A stretch of DNA of 64,000 nucleotides from the NCBI GenBank assembly GCA_045804965.1, contig JBJMMD010000021.1, forward strand, positions 1-64,000, written 5' to 3'. The notes under the pieces are model-generated. The model saw only the letters and a program-made list of their open reading frames with translations, had not been told where the DNA came from and searched no databases. Made by a program: the position numbers and the translations under genes. This DNA is from CAVTUU01 sp045804965 (GTDB lineage Bacteria > Chloroflexota > Chloroflexia > Thermomicrobiales > UBA6265). Shown here piece by piece: positions 55,096-64,000 of this stretch. How positions within the stretch are numbered: the first letter of the stretch is position 1; each line of letters opens with the position of its first letter.

Positions 55096-56442
55096 CTACA
55101 GATTGAGCACGAACTTGGCAATCGTGAAATAGATGAATAAGCCGGTGCCGTCGACGACAGTCGTGATCAGCGGCGCCGACACGACTGCCGGGTCGACCTT
55201 CAATTTTCGCAGCACGAGCGGGAGTACCGCGGCTACGACTGCCGACCAAATGCAGATCGACGCGATCGTCAGCGCGACTACCACACCGACCTTCGCCCCG
55301 ACGTTGAGCAGGGCGGCCCGGCCAAAGGCAACTAGCGCCATCACTATGCCCATGCTCAAGCCGACCCCCAGCTCCTTCACCATCACCCATCGGATATCGC
55401 GCAACCGCACCTCGCCCACCGCCATCGCACGGACGAGCGTGGTCACGGTCTGACTGCCGACGTTGCCGCCAGTGCCGATCAGCAAGGGCACAAAAAAGGA
55501 AAGGGCGATCACTTTCTCGGTTTCTGATTGGTAATGCCGGAGCACGGAGCCGGTGTACGCCTCGGCGACGAACAGGAGGAGCAACCACACCAGCCGGCGG
55601 CGGACGAGCAATTGCACCGACGCCAACCGGTAGGGCGTGTCCAACGGTTGCGAACCGCCCAGGCGCTCGATGTCCTCGGTCGCCTCTTCCTCGAGCACAT
55701 CAGCCACGTCGTCCTGCGTGATGATGCCCAGCAGATGATTGTCGTCATCAACAACAGGCAACGCGAGGAGATTATGATCGGTCAGGAGCCTGGCCGCGAC
55801 TTCTTGGTCAGCGTCGGCCGAGACTTTGATCACATCTTTGAACATCAGTGAGCGCACGTGTGCGTCCGGTTTGCTCAAGACGAGCGCATGCAGGGAGAGG
55901 ACCCCCAGCAAGTGTTCCTCCTCGTCGAGCACATAGGCGTAGTAAACCGTTTCCACTTCTTCCGCCACGCGACGGAGGGCGAGGATCGCTTCGTCGGCCC
56001 GTATATCAGGCGAGACGCCGACGAATGAGGGCGTCATGATCCCACCGGCCGTATCGGGCGGGTACGCGGCGAGTTCGCGGATCTCGGCCGCGTCGGCGGG
56101 CTCCATCGCGACCAGAATCCGCTCGGCGTGCAATTCCGGAAGCTCGCCGATAACGTCGGTCGCGTCGTCGGGGGCCATGGCTTCGAGGAGGTCGGCCGCG
56201 TCGTCGTGACTCAGCGCCTGGAGAATGCGCCCGGCGTGGTACGGATCGATCTCGGCGAGGAGCTGCGAACCTTCTTCTTCCGGCAACCACTGCACCAGCG
56301 TCGCGACTTCGTCGTCGTCGAGATGGGGCACGATATCGGCCCATTCAGCCGGGGTAAGTTTGACCGCCAGCGCCTCGACCCCGCTCCGCTGGCGGGTCGC
56401 GACAAGCTCGCGAATCTCGTTCAAGCGGTCATCGTTCGGCAT
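55096..56442 (-). CDS. mgtE: Magnesium transporter MgtE
   Basis: 448 residues. The N-terminal MgtE_N superhelix (about 1-135), two CBS domains (about 135-260) and five TM segments (about 285-448) with the conserved PLLIGTGGNVGSQTVT pore block. It imports Mg2+ under CBS-gated control. ATG 56442 has GAGGAG 6 bases upstream. Divergent from the small gene at 56634. Confidence 0.94.
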   Translation of the reverse strand: MPNDDRLNEIRELVATRQRSGVEALAVKLTPAEWADIVPHLDDDEVATLVQWLPEEEGSQLLAEIDPYHAGRILQALSHDDAADLLEAMAPDDATDVIGELPELHAERILVAMEPADAAEIRELAAYPPDTAGGIMTPSFVGVSPDIRADEAILALRRVAEEVETVYYAYVLDEEEHLLGVLSLHALVLSKPDAHVRSLMFKDVIKVSADADQEVAARLLTDHNLLALPVVDDDNHLLGIITQDDVADVLEEEATEDIERLGGSQPLDTPYRLASVQLLVRRRLVWLLLLFVAEAYTGSVLRHYQSETEKVIALSFFVPLLIGTGGNVGSQTVTTLVRAMAVGEVRLRDIRWVMVKELGVGLSMGIVMALVAFGRAALLNVGAKVGVVVALTIASICIWSAVVAAVLPLVLRKLKVDPAVVSAPLITTVVDGTGLFIYFTIAKFVLNL

Positions 56443-56633
56443 CGACGCTCCTCATCATCCACATCTCCGCATGGGCGCAGCCGCGCGAATGATGCCATGC
56501 TCCGCCTCGGGCGGTGACCCCGATCGCAGCGCTTGCGGAATGAGGTCGCAAACCGGTGGACACCGTTGTGTCCGGCCGCTAAGATGCGCCCGTTGACAAA
56601 CCCCTCGCGTGCCAAAGCAGACCGGAAACATTG

Positions 56634-56855
56634 ATGAGGCAGCATTCCGACGATGAGGGCTGGGTCGAGTCGGCGCCGGACGACATGGTGAACGAAAGCC
56701 AGCCGCCGTCGCTCAGCGCGCTAATTAGCCCCGACGACTGGCGGCTGTATCACATCATGCGCGAGCTGCACGGCGAAGAACGTTTGCGCGTTCTCGCCTT
56801 CGCCGAAATGCTCTACAACCTGCAACGTGCGCGGGAATGGGCCAAGCCGAAGTAA
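56634..56855 (+). CDS. Small conserved-type hypothetical protein
   Basis: 73 residues: an acidic N-terminus, then SALISPDDWRLYHIMRELHG and a helical end with AEMLYNLQRAREWAKPK. No family recognised. Start ATG 56634 (a TTG lies directly before it). Coding character (amphipathic helices) makes it plausible. Confidence 0.6.
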   Translation: MRQHSDDEGWVESAPDDMVNESQPPSLSALISPDDWRLYHIMRELHGEERLRVLAFAEMLYNLQRAREWAKPK

Positions 56856-57006
56856 GGTGGTTGCCGATGCGGATGGAGCGTGGACGCATTTCGCGCCCTT
56901 TATCAGGTAGGACCACCGATCGGTAGGACTCGCGAGCTCTTGTCGTTCGGACGCTTCCGTTTGGACAGCGCCCAAGGCACTCTTGGACTGGATTTCTTCC
57001 ACGAAA

Positions 57007-57171
57007 ATTGAAGGCCAGTTTGCCCTCGCGACGAGGTCGACAGTGCGCGAAACGCCGGATGCGGAGGCCCCCATAATCATCGCCCTTCCTGTGGGGCGCT
57101 CGCCGAAACGCGGCTGTCCGGATCGGTTTGAGGAGGGCGAATTGAGATCCGAAATCTGCTATTATCGGTAA
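57007..57171 (+). pseudogene. Fragment of an SH3b-like domain
   Basis: The plus-strand frame reads KIEGQFALATRSTVRETPDA then EAPIIIALPVG, similar to one SH3b repeat of secreted proteins. It ends by a stop at 57169-57171, with no signal peptide or ribosome site. Probably a gene remnant; chance similarity is possible. Confidence 0.35.
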
Positions 57172-57232
57172 AGTCGCCACCTGGCTAACTCATGTGATCA
57201 TCGGCGTTGCGGCTTGACGCAGATCGCCTAAT

Positions 57233-57270
57233 TGGCTCATTCCGGACTCGTCTGAGTCCGGAATGAGCCA
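57233..57270. repeat. Perfect 17-bp palindrome
   Basis: TGGCTCATTCCGGACTC (57233-57249) with its exact complement at 57254-57270 around GTCT. It sits 79 bases before the SNase-like gene. Could be a bidirectional terminator or an operator; no T-run follows. Confidence 0.6.
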
Positions 57271-57348
57271 CGTGATACCTTCAGACACCCATACACACGT
57301 CACAAAACGAACGCGCGATTCGTCTGTTCTGATAGGAGGATCATTACA

Positions 57349-58926
57349 ATGGCGCTGCGTTTTGGCTGGTTCCGGCCAATCGTGATCGTGCTCTTCGTGC
57401 TTGCTGCCCATTTACCTGGGGGGTGGACGCAATCCGCGGCGGCGGATGTCGAAGGGAACACATACACCAGCCCCCACTATAAATACACAGTCACGTGGGA
57501 TGACACGTGGTTCGTGTCCCAAGAAGATTCCACGGACTACGATTTCCTCGAACTCACGAACGGACTCACTTATGCCGATTTCGCTGCTGGCCCCGACAGT
57601 TCCCCCAACCCGGAATCTGCGCTCGGCAGCGCCGTCGCAGGATTACGGTCGGATCCAAATGTAAGCGAATTCGTTACCCTGCGGGATAGTGACGGGAAAG
57701 CCATCCGCCACAGCGACGAGCATCACGCGTTTGCCGCCTTTACCTTTACCCAAACATTCGAAGACGGCAGCACAATGGCGCTGGCGGCTTACCTCGAAAC
57801 TCGCCCAGTCACGGCCGGCAGCGTGTATCTGTTCTTTTCCGCCTACATGCCCTCAGAGGATTTCGCGTCCGAGCGTCCCCTGTTCGAGCAGTTATTGAGC
57901 AGCCTCGTCATACCAGGCGACGAGGGCGCGGCGCAAGGGGCCGGAGAGCAGGTCCTGAATGGCGTTCAACAGGTTCTGACCAAAGGCGAACCCGCGCCAG
58001 TCTTCGCTTCCGGTCCCTGGCGGGTCGCGGTGGCGACTTCGGCGCGCAGCGACGCGTTCATACGAATTGGACTCAAACCGAAAGCGGGCAAGGATTGGTT
58101 GGTCGCCGTCCTCGACGTCACCAATTGGAGCGAGGATGACGCTGAGCTCTCCGCTCAGGCGTTCACGGTGCGGATCAAGGGGAGAACCCAGCCGATCAAG
58201 ATCGCGGCGAATTCGACGAGCAAAGTGGCTTCGCAATTGGACCTGGCATCGCCCTCGGATGACGCCCCCGCAAAAATCGGCGCAGGCAAGTCCACTCGCG
58301 TTGTGCTCGTCTTCTCGCTGCCGGCGGAGAGCCAGGCGCCTGAGCTCATCCTAGACAAGGAAGCGCTCCCGCTCGGTGACGTACTCGAAGCGAAGTTGCA
58401 ACCGGAAAGCCTACCGAAACCCGCCGGCCCGCCCAAGATGACGAAGGGCGAGATCGTTTCCGCATCGGACGGCAACACGCTGCGCCTTACGTTGAAGGGG
58501 AAGGACAAGCCGCAGCAGATTCGCTTGCTGGGCGTTGACTCGCCTTCTGAAGACGCATGCTTTGCTGATGAGGCTAAGACGTTGCTCGACGACCTGGCGG
58601 GGACGGCGGTGCTCGTCGAAACGGATGCCGCGTTGAAAAGCGGCAAACCCCCTGTCCGCTACGTTTGGCTGTCTAATGACGATGGTTCGCGCACGCTTCT
58701 CAATCAACGGCTCATCGCGGAAGGCAAGGCGCAAGCCTCGTCGATCCCCGCCGATGCCCGGTTCGGATTGTGGTTCGAGACAACGGAGGGCGTGGCAAAG
58801 AACGGACAAGTTGGACTCTGGGCCGCATGCGAGACGCCGGAGTCGGCCACCCAAGTCCCGACTTCCTCGTCAGCAACTTCACCCACGCCCAGACCGACCA
58901 GCACGCCCGTCGCAACGCCCACCTAG
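57349..58926 (+). CDS. Exported protein with C-terminal SNase-like domain (catalytic Glu lost)
   Basis: 525 residues: signal peptide (about 1-33), a lipoprotein-like beta domain (about 35-190), a second beta domain (about 215-350), then an SNase/thermonuclease fold (about 365-495: GEIVSASDGNTLRL, IRLLGVDSPSEDACF, RYVWLSNDDG) and a Ser/Thr/Pro tail. The catalytic Glu43-equivalent of DxPE is Ser (VDSPS), so nuclease activity is doubtful. ATG 57349 has AGGAGG with good spacing. Confidence 0.8.
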   Translation: MALRFGWFRPIVIVLFVLAAHLPGGWTQSAAADVEGNTYTSPHYKYTVTWDDTWFVSQEDSTDYDFLELTNGLTYADFAAGPDSSPNPESALGSAVAGLRSDPNVSEFVTLRDSDGKAIRHSDEHHAFAAFTFTQTFEDGSTMALAAYLETRPVTAGSVYLFFSAYMPSEDFASERPLFEQLLSSLVIPGDEGAAQGAGEQVLNGVQQVLTKGEPAPVFASGPWRVAVATSARSDAFIRIGLKPKAGKDWLVAVLDVTNWSEDDAELSAQAFTVRIKGRTQPIKIAANSTSKVASQLDLASPSDDAPAKIGAGKSTRVVLVFSLPAESQAPELILDKEALPLGDVLEAKLQPESLPKPAGPPKMTKGEIVSASDGNTLRLTLKGKDKPQQIRLLGVDSPSEDACFADEAKTLLDDLAGTAVLVETDAALKSGKPPVRYVWLSNDDGSRTLLNQRLIAEGKAQASSIPADARFGLWFETTEGVAKNGQVGLWAACETPESATQVPTSSSATSPTPRPTSTPVATPT

Positions 58927-58982
58927 ACTGCCACGGTGGAACTTGAATTGACCCGAATCGTCGTGCAATGAAGAGGCATCGA

Positions 58983-60152
58983 ATGTCAGTTCCACCTTAC
59001 ACCGCCATGCTTGCGCGCACGAATCGCGGTTGGCGCGCGCGTGTCCCGGTGATCCGATCAGGTTGGCTGCTGGTGCTCTCCGTGGCATTGCTGCTGGGAC
59101 CCGCGCTCCGGATTGAATCTGTCGTTGCTACCGAAAACCACGCCTCCTTCAGCATTCCGAAGACGATTTCGTCTGAAGATGAGTCGTACGTCCGTGAAGG
59201 CGTCGCGCTGGCGCAAAACTATGTTGCGGAAACGCTCTCCGATGTCTCGGATGCTCCACTCGTCATCAACGTGCGCAACTCCGACGACACGACGAGCGCG
59301 CACGCCGTTGCTTTCTACGGTGGTGATTACATTGTCGTCTTCACCAAATCGCCGGGATGGATCGAGTTGGCGCCTTTTGACCGCGTCCACGTCGTGGTCC
59401 ATGAATACATCCACGCGTATCAGCACGCGATGCTGCACGGCGGTGAAGATGCCCTCCCGGTTTGGTTCTTGGAAGGGATGGCCGAATACCTCTCCTATGA
59501 TGCCGTCGCCCAACTCGGAATCGTTCGCTCCCGTGATGTTCACGACTTTCACAGCTGGGCGGTGGCGTCGAATCCAAACCTGCCGGCTCTGGACGATCTC
59601 GAGAAGGCGGATGCGTTCTATAGCGAGTACGGACCGGTTTACAGCCTCGCTTACCTGGCGTTCGACCACATGCTCGATGGACGCTCGCCCGGGGACCTCG
59701 ACCGCTTCTTCAAGGCGACTCGGTCGAGCCACGACTGGCGCGATGCGTATGAACGCATTTTCGGGCAGGATATTGCCACCTTCTATCGCTCGTTCGCGGA
59801 CGCGCGGGATGGGCTGGTCGCGCCGATCAGCGAGCCTGACACCTTTGCTCCAGTCATTCCGGAGGAGATCAAGAGCGGGGTCTCAATCGACTCGACAACC
59901 AGCCCGCTTGCGGTGGGGGAGCAGTTGACGGTGCTCGCGCAAGCCGATGCGGGCGCGATCTGCCAGCTCCGCCTCAGCGGCCAGACGTCCGGCAAGAGCC
60001 TCAACCGGACGACCTTTGCGGATGCGTCGGGCCATCTGTTTTGGCTCGTGACCATTCCATCGTCGATGGGGCCGGGAGCCGCCGCCATGACCGCGTCCTG
60101 CGGTGGCAAGCGAAGCAGCACCGAGATCGAGATCACGGACGCCCACGACTAG
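58983..60152 (+). CDS. Exported zinc metallopeptidase, HExxH type
   Basis: 389 residues with a signal segment (about 25-50) and a gluzincin-like domain: HEYIH (140-144) followed by WFLEGMAEYLS (Glu164 as third ligand), typical of peptidase MA-like families. The C-terminal part (about 300-389) is a beta domain. It may process cell-surface proteins. ATG 58983 has AGAGG 6 bases upstream; ATG 58968 is less likely. Confidence 0.82.
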   Translation: MSVPPYTAMLARTNRGWRARVPVIRSGWLLVLSVALLLGPALRIESVVATENHASFSIPKTISSEDESYVREGVALAQNYVAETLSDVSDAPLVINVRNSDDTTSAHAVAFYGGDYIVVFTKSPGWIELAPFDRVHVVVHEYIHAYQHAMLHGGEDALPVWFLEGMAEYLSYDAVAQLGIVRSRDVHDFHSWAVASNPNLPALDDLEKADAFYSEYGPVYSLAYLAFDHMLDGRSPGDLDRFFKATRSSHDWRDAYERIFGQDIATFYRSFADARDGLVAPISEPDTFAPVIPEEIKSGVSIDSTTSPLAVGEQLTVLAQADAGAICQLRLSGQTSGKSLNRTTFADASGHLFWLVTIPSSMGPGAAAMTASCGGKRSSTEIEITDAHD

Positions 60153-60215
60153 CGCAAGCACGAGCGCACTCGCTCGCACGCGCGGCGAGGTTCGCCGGTG
60201 CGCAGACGGATCCCC

Positions 60216-61088
60216 ATGAAATCCAACATAGAAGATCAGATCCGTCCCGAACTCGTACCGAGGGAACGTCTCCTGTGGAGCGGCCGTCCTCGTGGCGGGC
60301 TCCGCCTTGCGGGGCAGGATGGGCTCCTCATCCCGTTCAGCCTCCTGTGGTGTGGCGGCATCACCCTGGGGCTGATACGTGCGATCCGCGCCGAGGCGGG
60401 CTTCTTCCTGCTTCTGTTCACTCCTTTCGTGCTGTCGGATCTCTACTTGCTCGTGGGGCGCTTTGTCATCTATGCCCGGCGCCGAAGCAAAACGGTCTGC
60501 GCCCTCACCGAGCAGCGCGCCCTCATCGTTAGTGGACTGGTCCACCGACAGGTACTGAATCTGCCCTTGCACACCATGTCCACGGTCGAACTTCAAGAGC
60601 ACGGCGATGGCAGCGGCACGATCACGTTCGGCGCGGCGGATGTATGGTCACAAAATGGCCACGGCGCGGGGTCGGCTTTTGCAGTGATCGACGACGCTCC
60701 CCACGTTGACGCCCTGATCCGCCAGGCTCGCGCGGAGCGGCAGAGAGGAGACGACGTGGAGCGGGCCGGTGGCGCGGTGGCGGACCATCGGGGGGACATG
60801 TCGGCCCCCGAGGCCGAGGTGCTCCTACTGGGGCCGAAGATGGGCGATTGCGAGGCCCTCACGCTTGCTCTGAAGGAGTTGGTCGTTCGCCGGGAGCCGG
60901 CGCTCAGCAGTGGGCAGGAGCGACGCCGTTTGCGCTCGCCAAAGCGCGTCACCGTCCTGGTCCCCGCTGCTGGCGCCGGACGCGTCCCGCTCGCTTTCCG
61001 CTCCCTGCGGGCCGTCTTGGACGTCTACGCGGCTACGCCTTCGTTGCCCACAGGAGTGTCCGTGAGCAAGTTAGCGCGCGGTGTTTGA
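60216..61088 (+). CDS. Membrane PH-like protein fused to a second domain, probably frameshifted
   Basis: 290 residues: a bacterial PH-like domain with two TM segments (about 22-75; QIRPELVPRERLLWSGRP and LTEQRALIVSGLV) and a second alpha-helical domain from about 200 (EAEVLLLGPKMGDCEALTLA). The second domain seems to continue in the +1 frame after the stop at 61088 (see next entry). Start ATG 60216; weak ribosome site. Confidence 0.6.
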   Translation: MKSNIEDQIRPELVPRERLLWSGRPRGGLRLAGQDGLLIPFSLLWCGGITLGLIRAIRAEAGFFLLLFTPFVLSDLYLLVGRFVIYARRRSKTVCALTEQRALIVSGLVHRQVLNLPLHTMSTVELQEHGDGSGTITFGAADVWSQNGHGAGSAFAVIDDAPHVDALIRQARAERQRGDDVERAGGAVADHRGDMSAPEAEVLLLGPKMGDCEALTLALKELVVRREPALSSGQERRRLRSPKRVTVLVPAAGAGRVPLAFRSLRAVLDVYAATPSLPTGVSVSKLARGV

Positions 61089-61413
61089 GCGGCGCCACGG
61101 CTACGTGCGTGGAGAAGTGCTGCCCGCGCTCGAAGAGCGGGGGTTCTGCGCGCGGGAACAATACCGCCGGCTTCGGCTGTTCGGGGCGTACCGCTGGGTG
61201 CTCACCCCGGTGGGTCAAGCAGCGCGGACGAACCTTCAGGCAAAACTGGCAGGCGGTAATGATTGGAGCGGCGGGCGAACGGTGGCCGACGACCTCCGCG
61301 CCTACGCAGGGGTACCCCGCGGGTTCGGGTCCCTCGACGCCGCATGGGCCGCCATCGACGTGGGCGTGCGTGAAGGATGGGACGACTACGTCAAAGCCCA
61401 TGACTACGACTAG
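61081..61413 (+). pseudogene. Continuation of the preceding protein in the +1 frame
   Basis: 110 residues: FERRHGYVRGEVLPALEERG, then YRWVLTPVGQAARTNLQAKL, winged-helix-like. It begins where the previous frame ends (8-base overlap) and completes its fold, so I read this as one gene broken by a +1 shift near 61080. Independent expression from GTG 61081 is possible. Confidence 0.5.
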
Positions 61414-61448
61414 GGCCGAGGTTGGGTAATGAGCAGGCTGCATGATAA

Positions 61449-61740
61449 GCGCCAGGAGCAACCATCAACTTGCTGCCAGACGTTCGGTGGCGGGCAGTTA
61501 CGACCGTGACGACCGTCGGTTATGGCGACACATTCCCGACAACCGTTGCGGGACGGGGGCGTCGGCGTTGTTCTCATGCTCGTCAGCATTGCCCTGTTTG
61601 GCCTACTAACCGCGAGTTTGGCAGCACGCGTCGTCGAGGCCAAAGAAGACGAACTTCTGATCGCGCTACGCCACATCAATACGCGACTAGAGCAGATTGA
61701 ATCGTTAGCCGGAGCCAACGATTTGACGTCCTTGGATTAG
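61449..61740 (+). pseudogene. Truncated and frameshifted K+ channel
   Basis: The selectivity filter TTVTTVGYGDTFP is visible in one frame, then the inner TM helix and C-terminal coiled coil (VGVVLMLVSIALFGLLTASL) lie in the next frame. The shift falls in a G-run near 61555. The first TM helix and the start are missing, so it is not functional as read. A sequencing error in the G-run would cure the shift but not the truncation. Confidence 0.75.
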
Positions 61741-61747
61741 ATCGCTT

Positions 61748-62743
61748 TTACAACCCGCGCGCCTGCTTGAGGCGATTGAGCGCATCGGCGGCTTGCTGCA
61801 CGGCCGCAGTTCCGGCGTTGATCTCTTGCGCGGCGAGTTCAATGCTGGCAGCGTCAAGGTTGTCGATGCCGTAGGTGAGATAGTCTGCCGCGTTCGCGAG
61901 ATGCCCTGTGGCTTCGACCCAATATCCATGGACTTCCGCGAATGTCGCGGGTGGTGTGTATGCAACAGCGCTGTCGTATGACGTTTGCCACGTAGCGGCG
62001 ATTACCGCCATTTGGATGATCCAGTTCTGATCGAACAGGTCTGAGACTTGGAAATTTGCCGTCAACGAGGTGACCGTATCCATGCTGTTTTGCAACGTCA
62101 CTGTCTGAATGGCGATCCAATCGATGTAAGCTTGTTCCTCAATCGTCCAACCTGTTGCCACTGGCGCCTGAGTTGGCTCTTGAGTTGGTGCTTTTGCCGC
62201 GGTCTTCCCTTCGACCAGATCCGCGTCGATGTGGAGCTCGCCACACGATTTCCAGAGACCGATGTTCTTCGATTTCGCATCGTTCTGTGCATTTTCGAGC
62301 CGCTTGAAATACTTCGGCGTGTTCCGAGAATCATCGAATCCTGCATTGCCATCGCGAACCAGTTTCGTGTTGACGAGCGATGCCTTCTTGGCTCCTTTTC
62401 CAGGGAGCCAAACATACCGAATCGTCAAATTGCCGTCTTTGTCGACGCGTCCAGATCTCTCGAGATAGATCTCTGTTTTGGCGGGTAAGAGTCGCTTGAG
62501 CTGGCGCTTCGATTCGCCGTAGTAGCACTCACCTTTTTCAGGTGCATCGATGCCCGCAAGGAGCACCGTGACGACATCATCGGCGCTGCTCAAGACGTCG
62601 ATCTTGTCTCCATCCTTGACCTGGATCACCGTCGCCTTCGTTGCCGACTTCGGCACTCCGGTTGGACGCGACGGTGCTGCCGAGACCTCGATCTTGGGCA
62701 TGAGCATGAACGCGAGCAACATGAGCGCAATTACCCGTTTCAT
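61748..62743 (-). CDS. Exported SNase-like protein 2 (catalytic Arg lost)
   Basis: 331 residues: signal peptide (1-22), SNase-like domain (about 35-165: VIQVKDGDKIDVL, LLAGIDAPEKGECYYGESKR, IRYVWLPGKG) and a C-terminal helical bundle (about 200-331). Glu69 (DAPE) is kept, but the Arg35 equivalent before the LxGID block is Leu61, so nuclease activity is doubtful. ATG 62743 has GAAGGG upstream. Related to 57349-58926. Confidence 0.82.
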   Translation of the reverse strand: MKRVIALMLLAFMLMPKIEVSAAPSRPTGVPKSATKATVIQVKDGDKIDVLSSADDVVTVLLAGIDAPEKGECYYGESKRQLKRLLPAKTEIYLERSGRVDKDGNLTIRYVWLPGKGAKKASLVNTKLVRDGNAGFDDSRNTPKYFKRLENAQNDAKSKNIGLWKSCGELHIDADLVEGKTAAKAPTQEPTQAPVATGWTIEEQAYIDWIAIQTVTLQNSMDTVTSLTANFQVSDLFDQNWIIQMAVIAATWQTSYDSAVAYTPPATFAEVHGYWVEATGHLANAADYLTYGIDNLDAASIELAAQEINAGTAAVQQAADALNRLKQARGL

Positions 62744-62969
62744 GATTTTCTTCCCTTCATAGCTTTCTACGATTACCGTCAGGGATTGCTCTAGAATCCT
62801 CATCAACACTGTTCCGAGAAGCTTCGAGAATTTCGACAATTGCGCGTTTTGACCTTCGCGGAGGGAAACGATCTCGCGTTGCCGGTTCACGTGATCGATG
62901 GCTGACTGCGAGTCATTCTCAAGCTACAATGACGCTTCACATGGAATTGATAGTTCGTTAGGGGGAATT

Positions 62970-64000
62970 ATGAAGACCCTCGTGATCGAGGGCGGCACCG
63001 TCGTGACCGATCAAGAACAGTTTCGCGCCGATCTCGTCATCTCCGGCGACCACATCAGCGCGATCACACTCGATGCGCGCGGTCTCCTTGCCGACGAACG
63101 GATCGAGGCCGAGGGCATGCTGATCATGCCGGGCGGCATCGACGCGCACACGCACTTTCGCGAGCCGGAAGAGTTCACGAAAGAGGGGTTCACCACCGGC
63201 AGCGCCGCCGCTTCCGCGGGCGGCATCACGACTGTCGTCGAGATGCCGCAAGCGGACCCCACGACGGTGAGCGCCGAGCAGTTCCGCGCCAAACGGGACC
63301 AGGTTGGCAAAACGTCGTTTGTCGATATGGCGCTGTGGGCCGGGATCGTCGGCGAGCCGAAGCAGCACGCGGACGCGTTGCGGGAAATGGCCGCCGAAGG
63401 CGCGGTCGCGTTCAAGTCGTTCATGGCCACTTCGAGCCCGTCGTTTCCCGCGGTGAACGAGGATCAGCTCTTTGCCGCGATGGGCGTGGTCGCCGAGATC
63501 GGTCTCCCCTACGGGTTGCACGCTGAGCATGACGGAATGCTCCAAATCGGTCTTCAACGCCTGCAGCGACTTGGGCGGAAAGATCCTCTCGCCCATGCCG
63601 AATCCCGCCCGCCGATTATCGAGACGATCGCCGTCGGCACCGCGCTCTTAATGGCGGAGCTGACCGGCTGTTGGGTGCATATCTGTCATGTCGCGTCTGC
63701 TGATGCGTTGCGTTTGATCGCGGAGGCGCGGGGCCGGGGCGTCCGCGTGACGTGTGAAACCTGCCCGCAATATTTGGCACTCAACACCGACGATCTGTTG
63801 GCGCTGCGCGGCTTCGGCCGCTGCGCCCCGGCGATCCGAGAGCAGGAGGAAGTTGATGCGATCTGGCCGTACGTGATGGACGAAACGGTCGATCTCATCT
63901 GCTCCGATCATGCCGGCCTCACCTTCGAAAGCAAGGAAGCGGCCGCTGACGACATCTTCAAGGCGCCACTTGGCCTGTCCGGCGCACAAACGTTGCTTCC
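62970..64000 (+). CDS. Dihydroorotase/allantoinase-type cyclic amidohydrolase (3' truncated by window)
   Basis: 344 residues are visible before the window ends. The metal-binding HTHFREP motif, the probable carboxylated Lys in AVAFKSFM, HAEHD and HICHVAS are present, as in binuclear-zinc cyclic amidohydrolases. Dihydroorotase and allantoinase cannot be told apart here. ATG 62970 has AGGGGGA a few bases upstream. Complete at the 5' end only. Confidence 0.85.
   Translation, partial: MKTLVIEGGTVVTDQEQFRADLVISGDHISAITLDARGLLADERIEAEGMLIMPGGIDAHTHFREPEEFTKEGFTTGSAAASAGGITTVVEMPQADPTTVSAEQFRAKRDQVGKTSFVDMALWAGIVGEPKQHADALREMAAEGAVAFKSFMATSSPSFPAVNEDQLFAAMGVVAEIGLPYGLHAEHDGMLQIGLQRLQRLGRKDPLAHAESRPPIIETIAVGTALLMAELTGCWVHICHVASADALRLIAEARGRGVRVTCETCPQYLALNTDDLLALRGFGRCAPAIREQEEVDAIWPYVMDETVDLICSDHAGLTFESKEAAADDIFKAPLGLSGAQTLL

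Larger units (their letters stand above)
56856..57348. other. Gap with an SH3b remnant and a long palindrome
   Basis: About 490 bases with a plus-strand SH3b-like fragment (57007-57171) and a perfect 17-bp palindrome (57233-57270), both listed separately. Nothing else is visible. Confidence 0.45.

Overview
The window looks like chromosomal DNA from a GC-rich, Gram-positive-like bacterium of the Chloroflexota, most likely near the Thermomicrobia. This is an inference from several things: an F420-type PPOX oxidoreductase, STAND/LuxR giant regulators, secreted proteins that begin with ATP-rich (Ala/Thr/Pro) linkers after the signal peptide, an LPxTG-like tail, and YVTN propellers. No 16S gene or tRNA was found to confirm it.

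Layout. 1-5 kb: an anchored cupredoxin, a dual-specificity phosphatase, an AIM24-like protein and a five-SH3b M23 peptidase. 6.1-9.8 kb: the conserved tig-clpP-clpX block, closed by a clear intrinsic terminator. 10-14 kb: a berberine-bridge-type FAD oxidoreductase, a PPOX protein, an MFS transporter and a DUF1232 protein. 14-23.5 kb, all on the minus strand: a MacB-like ABC exporter, a Tat-exported cupredoxin-like protein, a STAND/LuxR regulator, a membrane-anchored alpha/beta hydrolase and a SnoaL-like protein. Related GATTAC-type repeats lie before the exporter and hydrolase genes, and a dyad lies before the regulator.

24-46 kb is the most unusual part. It holds two exported YVTN propellers, a cytoplasmic propeller operon with a ChrB-C protein and an LMW-PTP-like protein carrying CX5K instead of CX5R, a two-subunit GMC dehydrogenase without its cytochrome subunit, three more paralogues of the double cupredoxin-like family, a DoxX protein, a sugar ABC importer and two histidine kinase/NarL-type pairs. 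A dyad-rich element of about 55 bp recurs directly upstream of two of the cupredoxin-like genes and doxX, with a weaker copy before one kinase. This suggests a shared regulon for a cell-surface redox/copper programme. The regulon is inferred; the repeats are visible.

46-57 kb: a second STAND/LuxR regulator, an NTF2+cupin membrane protein, an APH-like kinase, a molybdopterin-binding-domain protein, an unknown membrane protein, mannonate dehydratase and MgtE. 57-62.8 kb: two exported SNase-like proteins that have each lost a different catalytic residue, a secreted HExxH peptidase, a frameshifted PH-domain protein and a broken K+ channel. The window ends inside a dihydroorotase/allantoinase-type amidohydrolase gene. 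A noncoding repeat family occurs three times (about 5.7, 9.9 and 52.5 kb).
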